Source: Viola odorata (taxonomy: Eukaryota > Streptophyta > Magnoliopsida > Malpighiales > Violaceae). Taken from it: a stretch of DNA of 64,000 bases. The position numbers and the translations under genes are program-made. The notes under the pieces were generated by a model. It made no database searches. It saw only the letters and a list, made by a program, of their open reading frames with translations, and had not been told where the DNA came from. Shown here piece by piece: positions 36,163 to 50,689 of the stretch (position 1 is the stretch's first letter; every line of letters starts with the position of its first letter). Location: the NCBI GenBank assembly GCA_963691705.1, contig OY829545.1:14521569-14585568 (forward strand), read 5' to 3'.

Positions 36163-37687
36163 ATCTGTCTCGGATTGTTTTGGTGTCGGTGCTCTTCTAA
36201 ATTTTGCAGAGAGAGAGAAAAAGAAACAGCAGATCAAACAATTATATGATGACACGCACGGCCCCGGAAATTTCTACGATGCTTCTTCCCTCTTTCTCCC
36301 TTTCTTGTTTTTAAGCCCTTGATCACGTACGGTCCTTAATTAAGTATACAAGTATTAAATTTCACACACAAAAAAGCAACGTCAGTGGTTTGGTTGACAA
36401 ATATACCCTCTCGGTCCTTCTTAAAGATTTCTCCATTACTTTCAATTTCAATCATTCTAATTGTCTTAGTCTCTCTGCTCCACATTATTTATCTCTTTTA
36501 ACAAAAACAAAAAATCGGTAAATTCAATATACTAATTGAGTGTTTTTTTTATTGGTTCAATCTTGATTGTTTGTTAGATGCGTGAGGCTTTAATTAAATA
36601 TTATTAATTAGTCTCATTCATATAAATTGTCTACATTAAAGTATATTACTGTCACATTTTATAATTATTTTATACTCATTGAGATAAACAATAGGATTCA
36701 CCACTAGAGATACTTTTTGTTTTGTTTTGAATAACTCATCGTTAGTAATGCACCGCTATAGTTATACTTTATGATAATGATAAATCTCACCATTTATGTG
36801 AGTCAAAATTGCAAAATTTGACAATAAGCATTTTAGAAATTTTCAAATTGATTGAGTATCTTACTAACCATATTCTATGGGGAAAATAATTTATAAAATA
36901 TTTCATTTTGACACATATAATTTAAAAGCGTATAATATAAACTCTATAATTTTTTTAAAAATACAATATTACCTTATAATATTAAATTAATTCAAATAAA
37001 ATAGTTAGAAATGGAAAGAAAAAAACTTGAAGTTTTCACAAAATAAATAAATATGGCAGGATGTATCATATAAATGAAAAAATTAGTTTAAATTTTATTT
37101 AAAAACGGTATGTTAATTTACTCAGTTATTCAAGGTAAAGCATTCGTCTACTGAGTATAATTATGACTTTACCAACCTGTTTTATTCATCTTTATACATG
37201 CGAATGGAGGCCATTGCAATTCTTCTTCTTCTTCTTTTTTCTCTTCTTTCAAGCAGTAGGGGAACAGAACAATTCAAAGTCACGCACTAATATCAAAACT
37301 GAATTCTGAGCAAGTCAATTATAATTTAGTATTTGCTTGATAAGAAAATTTATAAATTACTTGACCAAAAAGAATTTTCTGATCAACTCCACTAGGCTTA
37401 ATCGTTATTTAAAACCAGAGTACCCGGGACTCCCAGTGGGCCCAGACTCTAAACTCCAGAGACTTAAAGGCAGTGGCATTTGAGGGAATTCGCAGGGCAG
37501 AGAAATGATGTGTATTAGGAATCTTCATCTACGTCACCACAACAAATGTGACACATATCCTATGACGTCTTGTCATGGAGTAGTATTATTAATTTGACGT
37601 CATGACAAGACAACAATGTCGGAATTTCTTTGAAAGATGAATAAAGGAAGTGTATTAAAAATAATAATTAAAATAAATATTGATAGC
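36163..37687. other. NIMIN copy 3 upstream region and AT-rich spacer
   Basis: The first few hundred bases are presumed promoter (GATCACGTACGG at about 36321, CGTCA at 36380). The rest is AT-rich. An exact inverted repeat, GTCTTGTCATG (37567-37577) and CATGACAAGAC (37601-37611), both adjoining TGACGTC-like sequence, could form a hairpin. Confidence 0.5.
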
Positions 37688-37896
37688 TACTCTCTCCGTC
37701 CATAAATAATGGACGTTTTAGTCCAAAAATGCTGTCATTTTTTAATTGACGTCATTGGCAACTGTGTCCTTTAACTTTGCATTTAGACAAAAATGCCCTT
37801 AAACGACTCGTCGTTTTATGCTCGAGCATCGCGCATACCGGGGCAAAAAAGGAAAACTAAAAAATCAAAGGGAGGCATTTGAAATTTTTTGGGGAC

Positions 37897-38109
37897 ATGG
37901 AAAAAAGGTTTCAGTTGTCTCTGACGTCCTTTTTCTCCATCTTCTCCTTCTCTCTTTCTAATCTCTCCTCCTCCGTTCTCAAAAGGAAAAATAAAACAAG
38001 TTTGGAAGGTGTTTATTTTGATGATTCTCAGCTCGATAGTTGCATAGAATTTGATGATAGCAACAATATGTACGTCTCGGATTATCTAGCCGTCGAAAGA
38101 GTGGTGTGA
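37897..38109 (+). pseudogene. short ORF related to the acidic ORF of the 27-kb element
   Basis: ATG at 37897 opens 70 residues. The C-terminal half (SLEGVYFDDSQLDSCIEFDD, then NNMYVSDYLAVERVV) parallels EGFNYFEDSQYDSVMDFDS at 27.3 kb, and both sit about 320-350 bp inside the left terminus of their element. It ends early with TGA at 38107-38109. It is likely the truncated start of an element-encoded gene; function unknown. Confidence 0.5.
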
Positions 38110-38429
38110 TGAATGGGCTAGTGTTCCCTTCTCTTTCCTTTTGTTCTTCCTTTTCATCTTCGTTGCTTTAAATCTACTTCGTTTCTACTTTGATTGGTTG
38201 GGTTTGGTGTTTGATTGGCTGGGTTGGTTTTGGTATGAGTTTAATTACTGTTTGGGTTTGATTGTTTGGCTGGATTAATTGCGGGCTGATTTTGGTTCAA
38301 TTTTGTGGTTGTTTTTGTTTGATTTTCATGGCTGGTTTTTGTTTAATTTTCGGACTGTTCTTGGGTTCTTGGGTTTGATTGTTTTTGAATCAAATTTGTG
38401 TGGTTGTTTCTGGTTTAATTTTTGGATCG

Positions 38430-38655
38430 ATTTGGGTTTGATTTTGTGCTTAATCTTGCTGTCAATTTGCGCTTAATTTTGTGGCCGAATTTATCATTAC
38501 TTTTATTGTCAATTTGTGCTTAATCTTCCTGTCAGTTTGCGCTTAATCTTGTGGTCGAATTTGTGCTTAATCTTGCTGTCAATTTGCGCTTAATCTTGTG
38601 GCCAGTTTGTGCTTAATTTACTGTCGATTTGTGCTCAATTTGCGCTTAATTTTGG
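38430..38655 (+). repeat. minisatellite of TTTGTGCTTAATYTTG units
   Basis: About eight imperfect copies of a phrase like AATTTGCGCTTAATCTTGTGGTCG repeat every 30-40 bp. They are embedded in the 37.7-38.8 kb element, preceded by similar looser GGTTTGATT repeats from about 38195. Confidence 0.75.
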
Positions 38656-38827
38656 GAGAAAAATGAAGGAAAGAGAAGAAGCAGAGAGAAAATAAAGAAC
38701 GAAGGAAGAAGAAGGTTAAATGGTGGAGCCCACAGAAAAGGACTGGCCCACAGCTGATAGCAATGTTAGCACCCTTAAAACCTGTGATTCACTCCCTCGC
38801 GTCTATTATTTATGGACGGAGGGAGTA

Positions 38828-40830
38828 CTTTTTACCGTTAACGAAAGTCTCTCATTTGAGTTTTGAGAATTGATAAAATTATGTTTGGAAAGCTACCGTC
38901 ATTTTCGAATCTGATAAAATTCAAATGAAATTAATCTCTATAAAAAAAAGAGAGTTAAGAACTAAAAATCTCATTACCCATATTCTCACCTCGTATGCTT
39001 TGTACTTTACTCTTCTTTTTTGGTGCAAAGTTTATACTTTACCTTTACTCTAATCTTTTTTAAACCCCTCATTACCCTACCCGCTTACAATGCTCATTTA
39101 TATAACTAATTAACTTCATCACTTTAAGCATATGAAAAACTTAAATATTATAAAATAATAACGAAAAGATGTCATCTAACTAAAGCATCAATAAATTAAG
39201 TGGGTAAAGAACTTGTTTACATTTAACTCAGATTTTGAATTCGAGTTTAAAAAATGAAAAAAATTATATTGGAGAATCGCTACCATTTTAAGATTTGATA
39301 ATACTTAAACATGATTAGTTTCAGTTAAGAGGGCACTCGGGAATCAAAACATTCATGGACTAACATATTCAATTAAGTAAGTTAACCATTTAAGTAACAC
39401 ATTTCTTTTTGGATTGAAATTTAAATAGACATACTCATATATATTATTTAGTTCATTGTCGTCGCTAGTAATTGGATTTGGTAGGCCAACCCATAAATAT
39501 GAATTCTGTCCATGTTAATGACAGTCAAAACGCTCATGGTAGCAAGATATAAAAAAAAATACCATACAATAGACAAATGAATATAGGATTTGTCGTAAAA
39601 AATGTTAAACCATACTCTAATTGAGAAAATGAAAATTAGAATTCTTTTAGGTGGATTAATTAGTATTGCAGTTGTTTTTTTCTCATGGATTGTTAGAAGA
39701 ATAATTTTACAAATTTGTTGGTATTTTTATACTATGTTTTATCTATTATAATTTGGTATGTGCTTATTAGTCGTCGTCCTTACAAAAACGTATTAACTTG
39801 AGGCCCGTAGTTATGGCAGTAGCAGCCTGGCATGGGTGTCTTCCTCGCAACTGTTGGACTTTGGACTGGGACCATTCGTTTTTGGATCTCTTGCACCCGT
39901 TTTGATTTGGATCCACCTTTTTATTTTCCTAAACAAAATAAAAATAAATAATAAAAATTGCGGGGAGTCTGTTACAAAAACTATACGGGCGGGCCCCGGC
40001 CCAACATGCCCGCCCGCCTGAAACCTTCCGCTTATCAAAGGTCCCGGCCTCTTGTTATTTTTTTAGCTTAATTCTTTCCTAAAAAATACATGGGAAAGAA
40101 ATAATTCTCTCTCAAAAAATATCCTATCCTATTATATCTTTATTATAGACTAATAATAATATGATTCTCCCGTACTGTTCCTGTTTGATTATTTACTTGT
40201 TTAATCTCTTATTTATTTATTTTTTGATAAATTATTTAATCTTACCACTATATAGAATGTTTGATCCAAAAAGAATTGAGTCTAAAGTTGCGGAAAAATC
40301 AATTTTCTTGTATTGTATACACTACCATGAAATAGAAAGTGATCGAAAAGGCGAATTTGTTGAGTGGGAATTAGAATTTGGAGTTTAGCTTGGCTTGTTT
40401 GTGCACAGAAACAAAGGAGGATACCTTTCTCCTGCGCGTGCAAAACCGATAGAGAAAGGTTGTCCCGCAGAACACACCACCACCACCTTCGTCCAAGTGC
40501 TTCTGTGGATGGCTACCACCGCCTTTTTGAATACTGTCAATTCTTGATTAAGAAATCATTAGTTTAAAATCTCGTGTATATATTAATTACTTGTTCGCTT
40601 GTTGCGAACTGAACATAATTCACTGCAAGTTATAAACTAGAAGATTGGTATAAATATTATAGGGAGGAGATTAAAATACTTCACTCCACAACCATCATTA
40701 CGTAAGTAGAGTTACCATGATAAAAACATCCATGGTTTCTCTTTTCAATTCTATACACACCACAGACACACGCACGCATTAAACTTAAAATCAATTGCTT
40801 CTAACACAAATTAATTAGTAATCCGGTTGG
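38828..40830. other. AT-rich spacer, no gene seen
   Basis: No coding region or paired element ends were recognised. A short GC-rich patch (39985-40020, GCGGGCCCCGGCCC) stands out against the AT-rich surroundings. The final few hundred bases may include polygalacturonase 3' UTR. Confidence 0.45.
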
Positions 40831-42818
40831 TCAACAGTGCTCCATGTCATTATTCAGAATTGGACTAGGAATGCCTTCATTCAAGCAAGAAACCAGAGGA
40901 ACAGTCATGCTTTCCAATGCTCCATACGCATTCCAGCAAAATGGGTCCTGCACAAAGCTTCCTTGAGCAGGAACAAGCTCGATGTTCGATAACGTTAAGT
41001 TGGTGCAAGGCACTGAATCGCTGCAGGCGAAATGCATAGGCGGGCTATGAATGTTGTATGTTCCTTTTATGTTTTGGTATAGAATGTCATAGACAGAAAC
41101 AGCTGAAGTTTTGTTGGTGCAGTCCTTGCTTAGGCAGTAGAACTGGTCGATTATGATCGGGTTCCGAACATTGTCCATGTGTATGTTGCTGAATTTGATT
41201 CCTCTCACTGCTCCGAATCCTCCCTGCCATGTCTTGATCCGAACCCCATTGTCTGATGCTCTTATCAGTGAATCTCTAACTGTGATGTTCGATACGCAGG
41301 CTCGAGAATTATGATTGCCTAGACTTCCAATGCTGAGCAGAAAGAAAAAAAAGGTACATTTTAACAAAACTATAGAGTCATGGACTTAATACTAGAAAGA
41401 AATGTTCAGGAAATTCGTAACTGAGGTACCTGATACCGTGACTAGGTCCACAAGTTACGTTCTTTATGTCTACATCGTAACATCCTGACCCGATCGATAC
41501 ACAGTCATCACCTGTAAACAGTCATTTAATTGATGATCAGAACATTGTTTTAATTATTTCTGCAGTATGCTATCCAATTATGGAGTTTTTGGTTGATTTT
41601 ATACCAGTGGATATTACTGAGTTATGTATTTCAACATTGTTGGTATTCTCAATGTGGATTCCATCAGTGTTGGGGCTTGAGGCAGGCGCGACGATATGAA
41701 TCGATTCGACTCGAACATTACTGCAGCTGTCGAATCTGAAGTTGAACTGAGGGCTGTTCTTGACCTTGATTCCATAAACGGTCAGGTTTGAGCTCATGTA
41801 GAATCTTATGGCCTGCATCAGAAAAAACAAAAAAGTTATGTTTCAATTTTAAAAAGGTGGAATAATTTTAAAACATAAGAGTTAGTGCTGAAGGACTTAC
41901 TATTGGACTGTCACATGGTCCAGGTAAAGTGGTTCCATTTATTCCCTGTTCCATTAGGAAAATAGTCAGTATTAGCCCGGGAATTTAACAACATAACGGA
42001 ATGGCACAAACTATAAATAAATTTCAGGCATATAGATATGGCCACGACTATACTCGTGTACTAACGATTCGATATACCTCGCTAAGGATTAGTTTTATAC
42101 ACTTCATTTTTTTACGGTAAGAATTTAATCATAATTTAACATTATGAACGTTCAAGATTGGACGTCAAGATTACCCTGTGGGGCTTGCAAGGAAGATCCC
42201 ACCATTTCTCTCCTCTGCCATCTATCACCCCACCTCCTTGCAGTGACATTTCATTTATTCTGTAGAAAACAAGCCATTGTCTCCTGCTGTTCTTCTGTGG
42301 CCAAGACTCGGGTCCATCAGGTGGCATAAGAGTCCCATCAATCTTTTCATTGACCACGATATTTCAACAAATTGTCAAAAGCCCATAAAAAAAAGGGAGT
42401 TAAAAAAAACCTGACAGGAGTGAAATAAGTACAAGAATACCTGAAAAACTAAACCACCATGACAAGGACCTATGAAAATGGTGGATTGGATCATGAACTT
42501 GAAACCATTAGGAACAAGAATGGTAGCAGAATCAACATCACAGGCCGCATCCCACGCCATCTTGAACGCATCGGTATCGTCAGCAACTCCATCACCAACA
42601 GCTCCAAAGCTTCTCACATCAAAAACATGACTAGGGTCATAGGAAATCCCACCCTGATCAGGTGGGTTGGCAGGGCCAGGCGCGGGCGCGGGAGGAAATG
42701 AAATTGTGGAGGTTTTTTGATGAGAGTGTTTGTGCTTGTGTTCTGTGTGATAATGCCATCTAGCTTGGATGCAGAGGAAGAAGCAAATGAAACAAAAACA
42801 GAACAGAAAATATTCCAT
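40831..42818 (-). CDS. Polygalacturonase (pectinase), glycoside hydrolase family 28
   Basis: The enzyme is a secreted hydrolase of alpha-1,4-galacturonan in the cell wall. Six exons on minus: 42441-42818, 42175-42342, 41901-41945, 41605-41812, 41430-41511, 40831-41332; junctions are GT-AG and in frame, giving 460 residues. The ATG at 42818 starts a hydrophobic signal peptide ([16 protein letters not shown]). A His-rich then Pro-rich linker follows ([21 protein letters not shown]), then the domain start [17 protein letters not shown]. Catalytic motifs: NTDGIH 245-250, DDC 268-270, GPSHGISIG around His291 and RIK 325-327. The second motif has SHG where many family members have GHG, which is common in the At1g48100-like clade. 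It shows no damage and is likely active in wall loosening or separation. Confidence 0.94.
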
Positions 42819-45800
42819 TCCTGATGAGCTCAAATAAGTTTTCGTCTGAAAACTGAAGCAAGTAAAAGAGGAAACTGTCACTAATAGATTAAAGATCCTA
42901 ACTTTTAAATTTCTAACTTGCAGTTACCAATCTTTTAGCAGTTAGCAGATGAAATGAAAAAGACTTATCTGACAACGAAAACAAAAAGAACAATGCAGCC
43001 AGGTTGTAGGAAGTTGAACAAGTTGGGTCTTAGAAAGAAAGAAAAAAAAACTGAAGAAGTGACCACTTGAGCAAGTTGATGAAAGATATAACTAAGTTTG
43101 GGTATGGAAAGCATGCAGGAATTAGAAAGGGTGGATTGCCATATTTATACTAAGAGAAATTTGATAGTGGAAGATAAAAGAATTCACCTTACAAGACAAC
43201 TTGTTTTTAATGGTTATGGAGGCGGGAACCGACCCAATTCCATTTTTAGGAATTGGAATTGCCTTTTTTTTTTTTTTTTTTTTGAGAGAGAGAGAATGGT
43301 GGTGTCTGCATATGACTGTTCTGGAAAAAGGTAAAAGGAATCAACAAGCCCACTCCCCATGTTCTTCCCATAACATTCACTTTCTCTGGTCCCAAATTCC
43401 CCAATTTAGTTAATTTTGAAACATTTTTTCATGCAACTCTTATATATTATAATATATAAATGCATAATCTTTTGACAACCATACCTGTTTCGATACAGAA
43501 TTCCAAAGTTGATACTGGTGCTGCTGAGTGGTTTTTGAAATCAGTGAAATATAACCTATCTGTTTTAAATTAATTAGACCATGGAATGGAGCTTAGCACT
43601 AGGGAAAGCCTATGAAATTTGAATTTAGCAGTTTGGAGTTTTATCTTGGGATACAATTAGTGGGGGGTTAGGATGAGTGGGGAGTTATTTTGAGTTTTTG
43701 TGGGACATGCAGTTTCAAACTTTCAAGACATCTTAATATAAACACATGTACTTAGATTATATGGTTAGTTAGTTAGTTAGTTTGTAACTGCGCATAAATG
43801 GTTCTTGTATCCATCCGTGATCCGTGATCCGTGATCCATGGCATGTTCCTGAATTGTCCTAATATTAATCACGCGGTATAATTATAAAATATTGAGGTGT
43901 GAATTTTATATTTATAAGAACTATATCATTGTATAAATTTAGTGACTAATTAATAATCGAGATTTAATTTAAAGTACCGTTACGTCATCGTAGAAGCCAC
44001 TTGACTAATTTTAGTCACGCTCGTCTGACCAACTAAAAAGTAAAGTGTTCTTAGCACGTAATTTTTTGATATATAATGATTGATTCATAGTTCAATCTCA
44101 TACTTATAGGATTATATTGCAAAACCACTCGCACCAAATAAAGGAGAAAGAGTGGTGTAAGCATTAAAATTGAGAGAATGCACATAAATTGGTCACTAGT
44201 TTACAACACAATAAATGAATTTTAGCTCCATTTGCAGAAATGGTCGCCATTTAAGGTGCATTTTGATCTATGTACGGTTCTAAAAAAATTCAACCCCTTA
44301 AATTGTGTAGATTTGATTTGACAAATATAGAAGAACCAAAGGACAATCCTCACTTTCGAGAGTGGTCCGGTCTGGTTTCGGAAATTCTATTGTGGAGTAA
44401 AATGATCAGAAAGAAAAGAAGGAAAAAGAAGAAGAAGAAGAAGAAGAAGAAGAAGAACATTCCTAGAAAAGTGAGGGCCAAAATCTAGTTTTTCTTTCCT
44501 AAAAGGATAAGGAAAGTTTTCGTTCAGACCACTTCATGTAAACCGGAAGCCATATTCTATAGCCGACCTAATTGATTGAAGTTTGTCAATGGTTTTCTTT
44601 CGGTGATAACAAATGATGAGCGTATCAGGCAAAAATGGGTTCTGAATCTGACAAAACGTGGGTTTAAAGACTGTTCTTTTATTTCCCAGCAAACTCGCGC
44701 AAAAACTTGGTTTATTACAACATTTCGCTAATAATCTCTTCATCTATTCCTAGAAAGAGAGTGTAAAAAAACAATACTGGTAGAGTCATTCTTTTAAAAT
44801 CCGATCATGCTCGACCGAGAAATATACGTAGAGGTCAAGAAAAAACAGAGCATAAAAGTCATTAGGAGCTACAAGGTTTGACCAATAAGCCTGATCTGAA
44901 AGAACTCAAGAACAGTTCAATTATATTAGTAAATAGTTTCCTTTTCCGACGAGACGAGCCACTACTCTCATCATTCCTTTACCAAAAATGTTGCTGCTAA
45001 GTCGGCTGCATTGCATCATAAGCTACAGTATACGCATGACTGGTTTGTGTTGTCTCTCAATTACGCAGCAAAACTGGAGATGAAACTCAAATTTCTAAAA
45101 ATAAACAATGTCACCATCATATTAGTTTGTGAGACGATAAATGCGAACGCGATGTAATATTTGGAACATTTATCTAGACGCGCTAAGATGGAGATCGTAA
45201 GATCGTTGAGCTGCACGCTCAACAGTTTCTAACCCTTGAAAGAACATTTAACATGACCCTACAAGTTCCCTGCCCACCACGCCAAAAACTTTTTTCCAAC
45301 TTTAAGTTACACCTACTAGCCACAAAAGGCAACAAGGCATCTAATTTCCACTACTTTAAAGACTTTAACGCCCACCACTCTACTACTCTCTCCATCATTA
45401 AATGGACATCATCAAAACCCTTGGTCAAGAAAAGTTGCATAGCTTAGAATTAGAGAGCAGAAGCAGTTTAGGTGCGGACTGCATTGTGTGGATCTACCGA
45501 GCCAAAACCGCGAATGAGCTCAACTCTCTCGTTAAATCACAGCAATGATGAGGCAAGATATATTAGTTTGATAAAATAGATGTTTGAATAAACAGTTACA
45601 ATCGGGTCTTGACTGAAAACTAAGGGTCAGCATACCCTCCAAGTCTAAATCCGCATTCCTTATCTTCTCTACAAATAGGTAGTAGTAGTAGACCATGATC
45701 ATAAACTTAAAAAAAATTATAGAAAAGGAATAAATGAACAGGGCTAACAGATCATTCAACATTTCGACAGCTTCAACTCGACGACTTCAAATGGACACTA

Positions 45801-45862
45801 GCTACTTTTCTACAGATGTGCCCATTTTTCCTGCAAGGAGCATACACTAGCTACAAATGACA
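42819..45862. other. spacer with microsatellites
   Basis: This lies between the starts of polygalacturonase and the end of the kinase gene. It holds a poly(T) run with GA repeats (43265-43296), TAGT repeats (43763-43780), three copies of TCCGTGA (43816-43838) and an AAG microsatellite of about 10 units (44425-44457). The part near 45480-45862 is probably kinase 3' UTR. No gene was recognised. Confidence 0.5.
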
Positions 45863-48599
<2,737 letters not shown>

Positions 48600-49780
48600 T
48601 TGCTCAAAAGAGAGTATCTAGATGAGGCCCTCGCAGCTTCACGTTCCTAAGTCAATATAAATTCAATAGCTCACCTGCACACAAAAAAACAAGTTTAATC
48701 ATTTTACGAGACAAAAAAAGGCATGTGCAAACTTATGTATATATGACTAATCAAAATGCATACACATAAGCATAAGCAAAATGAAGTTTACTCGCAAAGT
48801 AAATCTTGTCAGCAAACCAATACATTATAATGTTTAATTCAAATGTCAATCTTCAAAAAAGTAAAACAAAATCCATGCAAGTTACGAGAAACATGCAATT
48901 AAACTGCATAGCACCAAATTGTATCATTACCAAAATGAATATTTCAGTAGATATGAACATTCATACAGATATTACTTGTTAAATGTTAAAAGCAAGAGTG
49001 TCTTGACTCGTAACATACACCATAATCAGATGAACCAAAATACCAAAACTAGATACATCTTTAAAGAGAAACTAAGCTTAGCATAATGGAGCCATCTCAT
49101 TTATGAATCTACAACTACCATGGTGCATACACAGATAAATGTTAAGTCATGAGGGAACTTGATATGGTAATTAAATAGCAAAAAGCTTACATATGCAAAC
49201 TGGGTTCCAAGTAGGGCCTAAGCCAACACTTCAATTAATGCAAATTTTAGACGGTCACAAAACACAGAGTGCGCACACCTTCAGACCAAGTCAAAGATCC
49301 AACTTTTTTTTAAAAAAAACATTCATCACATACTCATTTCCTAAGAAAGCAAAAGAGATGAAAAAGGAATCATGCAAACCCAACAAGAAGAAAGACAATT
49401 AAGATCCATTATTAGAACAAGAAGCAAAAACCCTAAAAGAGCAAGATCCAAATGCATAGATCAAACAAAACAGCAGAGTAAAAACCAAGAAACTAAAACA
49501 CATAAAAAGACATACTTTATGACACAGAACACATATAAACAACCACCCAACAAAATAAGAAAGATAGTACTGTAAACGAAAAATCAAAAGGAAGAGGAAC
49601 TTACAGATGCAGTAAATGGAGGCAGGGTAAAGGAGGAGGGTTCATGATTTTGGTGGAGAAGGGGATGAATTATTAATTTCTTTGGATTTTTGATGGGAAG
49701 AGAAGAGAGAAGAAGAGAGATGGAATTAGGACAAAGTGGTTTGATGAGCTTCCTTTCCAGTTTGTTTGGTAGTGTAGTTT
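48600..49780 (-). promoter_or_regulatory. kinase 5' leader with intron and short uORF
   Basis: A strong donor CATCT|GTAAGTT (intron starts at 49604) and an acceptor GTGTGCAG ending at 48675 define a leader intron of about 930 bp. The downstream leader exon is 48600-48674. The first exon, from roughly 49605 to 49780, is C/T-rich. An ATG at 49645 opens a uORF of 14 codons that spans the splice junction and stops (CTG TGA) just after it. This is inferred from splice-site strings, without transcript data. Leader introns are usual in plant GSK3 genes. Confidence 0.55.
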
Positions 49781-50689
49781 TGAAGACAGTCAACATATTA
49801 GCCCAAACATTTATGTGTTATCTGTGTATTTTTCTTTTTTTCCTTCTTTATTTTATTATTTTATTATTTTCTCTTTTCCCTTTCTTTCTTTTTGACCATT
49901 CAACCCATTTGGGCCCACTGTTCCACTTTCAAAGTTTTTCCTCTCTCTTTGAATAAACTAATCTTTCCGACCAGTAGTACCAGTAGAGAAGAAACATCTA
50001 GTGGTAAAAACAAATTGGGTGAAAATAGGAAAGGAAAAAACATACTGTAAAACAGTAAAAATAAGTAAATTGCAACAAAGGAAAGAGACAATTCGTTTCG
50101 GTAGATCAATGTAGTGGACCAAAAACATTTTGAATTATAGTGCTAAGCATGAACTAAAGTCAAACAACCCACACAATACGACTCTCTCAAATTCAAATCT
50201 GTTGACAATAACTAATTAATGTTTTTCGATCAATTCATGTAATCAAAATCAAATAGAAAAAATGTTTTAAAGGTCTTGAAATTAGATTTGAATTGTTCAA
50301 TTTTAATTTAATGACGAGGGTGCTTTAGTCGTGGTATTCACTAATCGTGAGCTTTTAATTTCTTACAATAAATTGACAACATCTGGGCTACATGCATAAA
50401 AGTTACAACATCATGCTTAGATTTCTAAACGATGAGGGTTGAGAATAAGAATAAACAACGAAATAAACATGAAAATTCAAAAATAAAAGAGAATTTATGA
50501 GTATAAAGAATGAACGAGAACCTAATTAACGCGCAAAAAAAATAATCCTTGCTTTTTATAGAAAAAAATTAGTCATTGCATTGAGAGTTTGAGAAAATAA
50601 CTCATAACGGACTTTTATATATCAAAACCAATTATTAACTCATCCCATAGTACAAAACTCTTTAGGCAAGGGAAGAGCCAAAACAAGGC
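49781..50689. other. kinase promoter region and spacer
   Basis: T/C-rich tracts next to the kinase leader grade into AT-rich spacer. The stretch before 50690 may include 3' UTR of the PMEI-like gene. Nothing else was recognised. Confidence 0.45.

Larger units (their letters stand above)
37690..38825 (+). mobile_element. non-autonomous mariner/Stowaway-type element, 1.14 kb
   Basis: The ends are CTCTCTCCGTCCATAAATAA on the left and, read inward, CTCCCTCCGTCCATAAATAA on the right, matching at 24 of the first 26 bases or so. TA dinucleotides flank both (37688-37689, 38826-38827). A second inverted CTCCCTCGCG sits just inside the right terminus (38792-38801), giving the same fold-back as in the elements ending at 24552 and 32320. 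The interior has a short ORF related to the acidic ORF at 27.3 kb and a TTTGTGCTTAATCTTG minisatellite. No transposase is present. Confidence 0.85.

Noticed and set aside
36163..36255. Longer N-terminus for NIMIN copy 3
   Set aside because: It begins with GTG and reads a Cys/Phe-rich stretch unlike NIMINs; the ATG at 36162 is preferred.
44270..44488. Lys-rich open frame
   Set aside because: The Lys run is the AAG microsatellite; there is no other coding signal.
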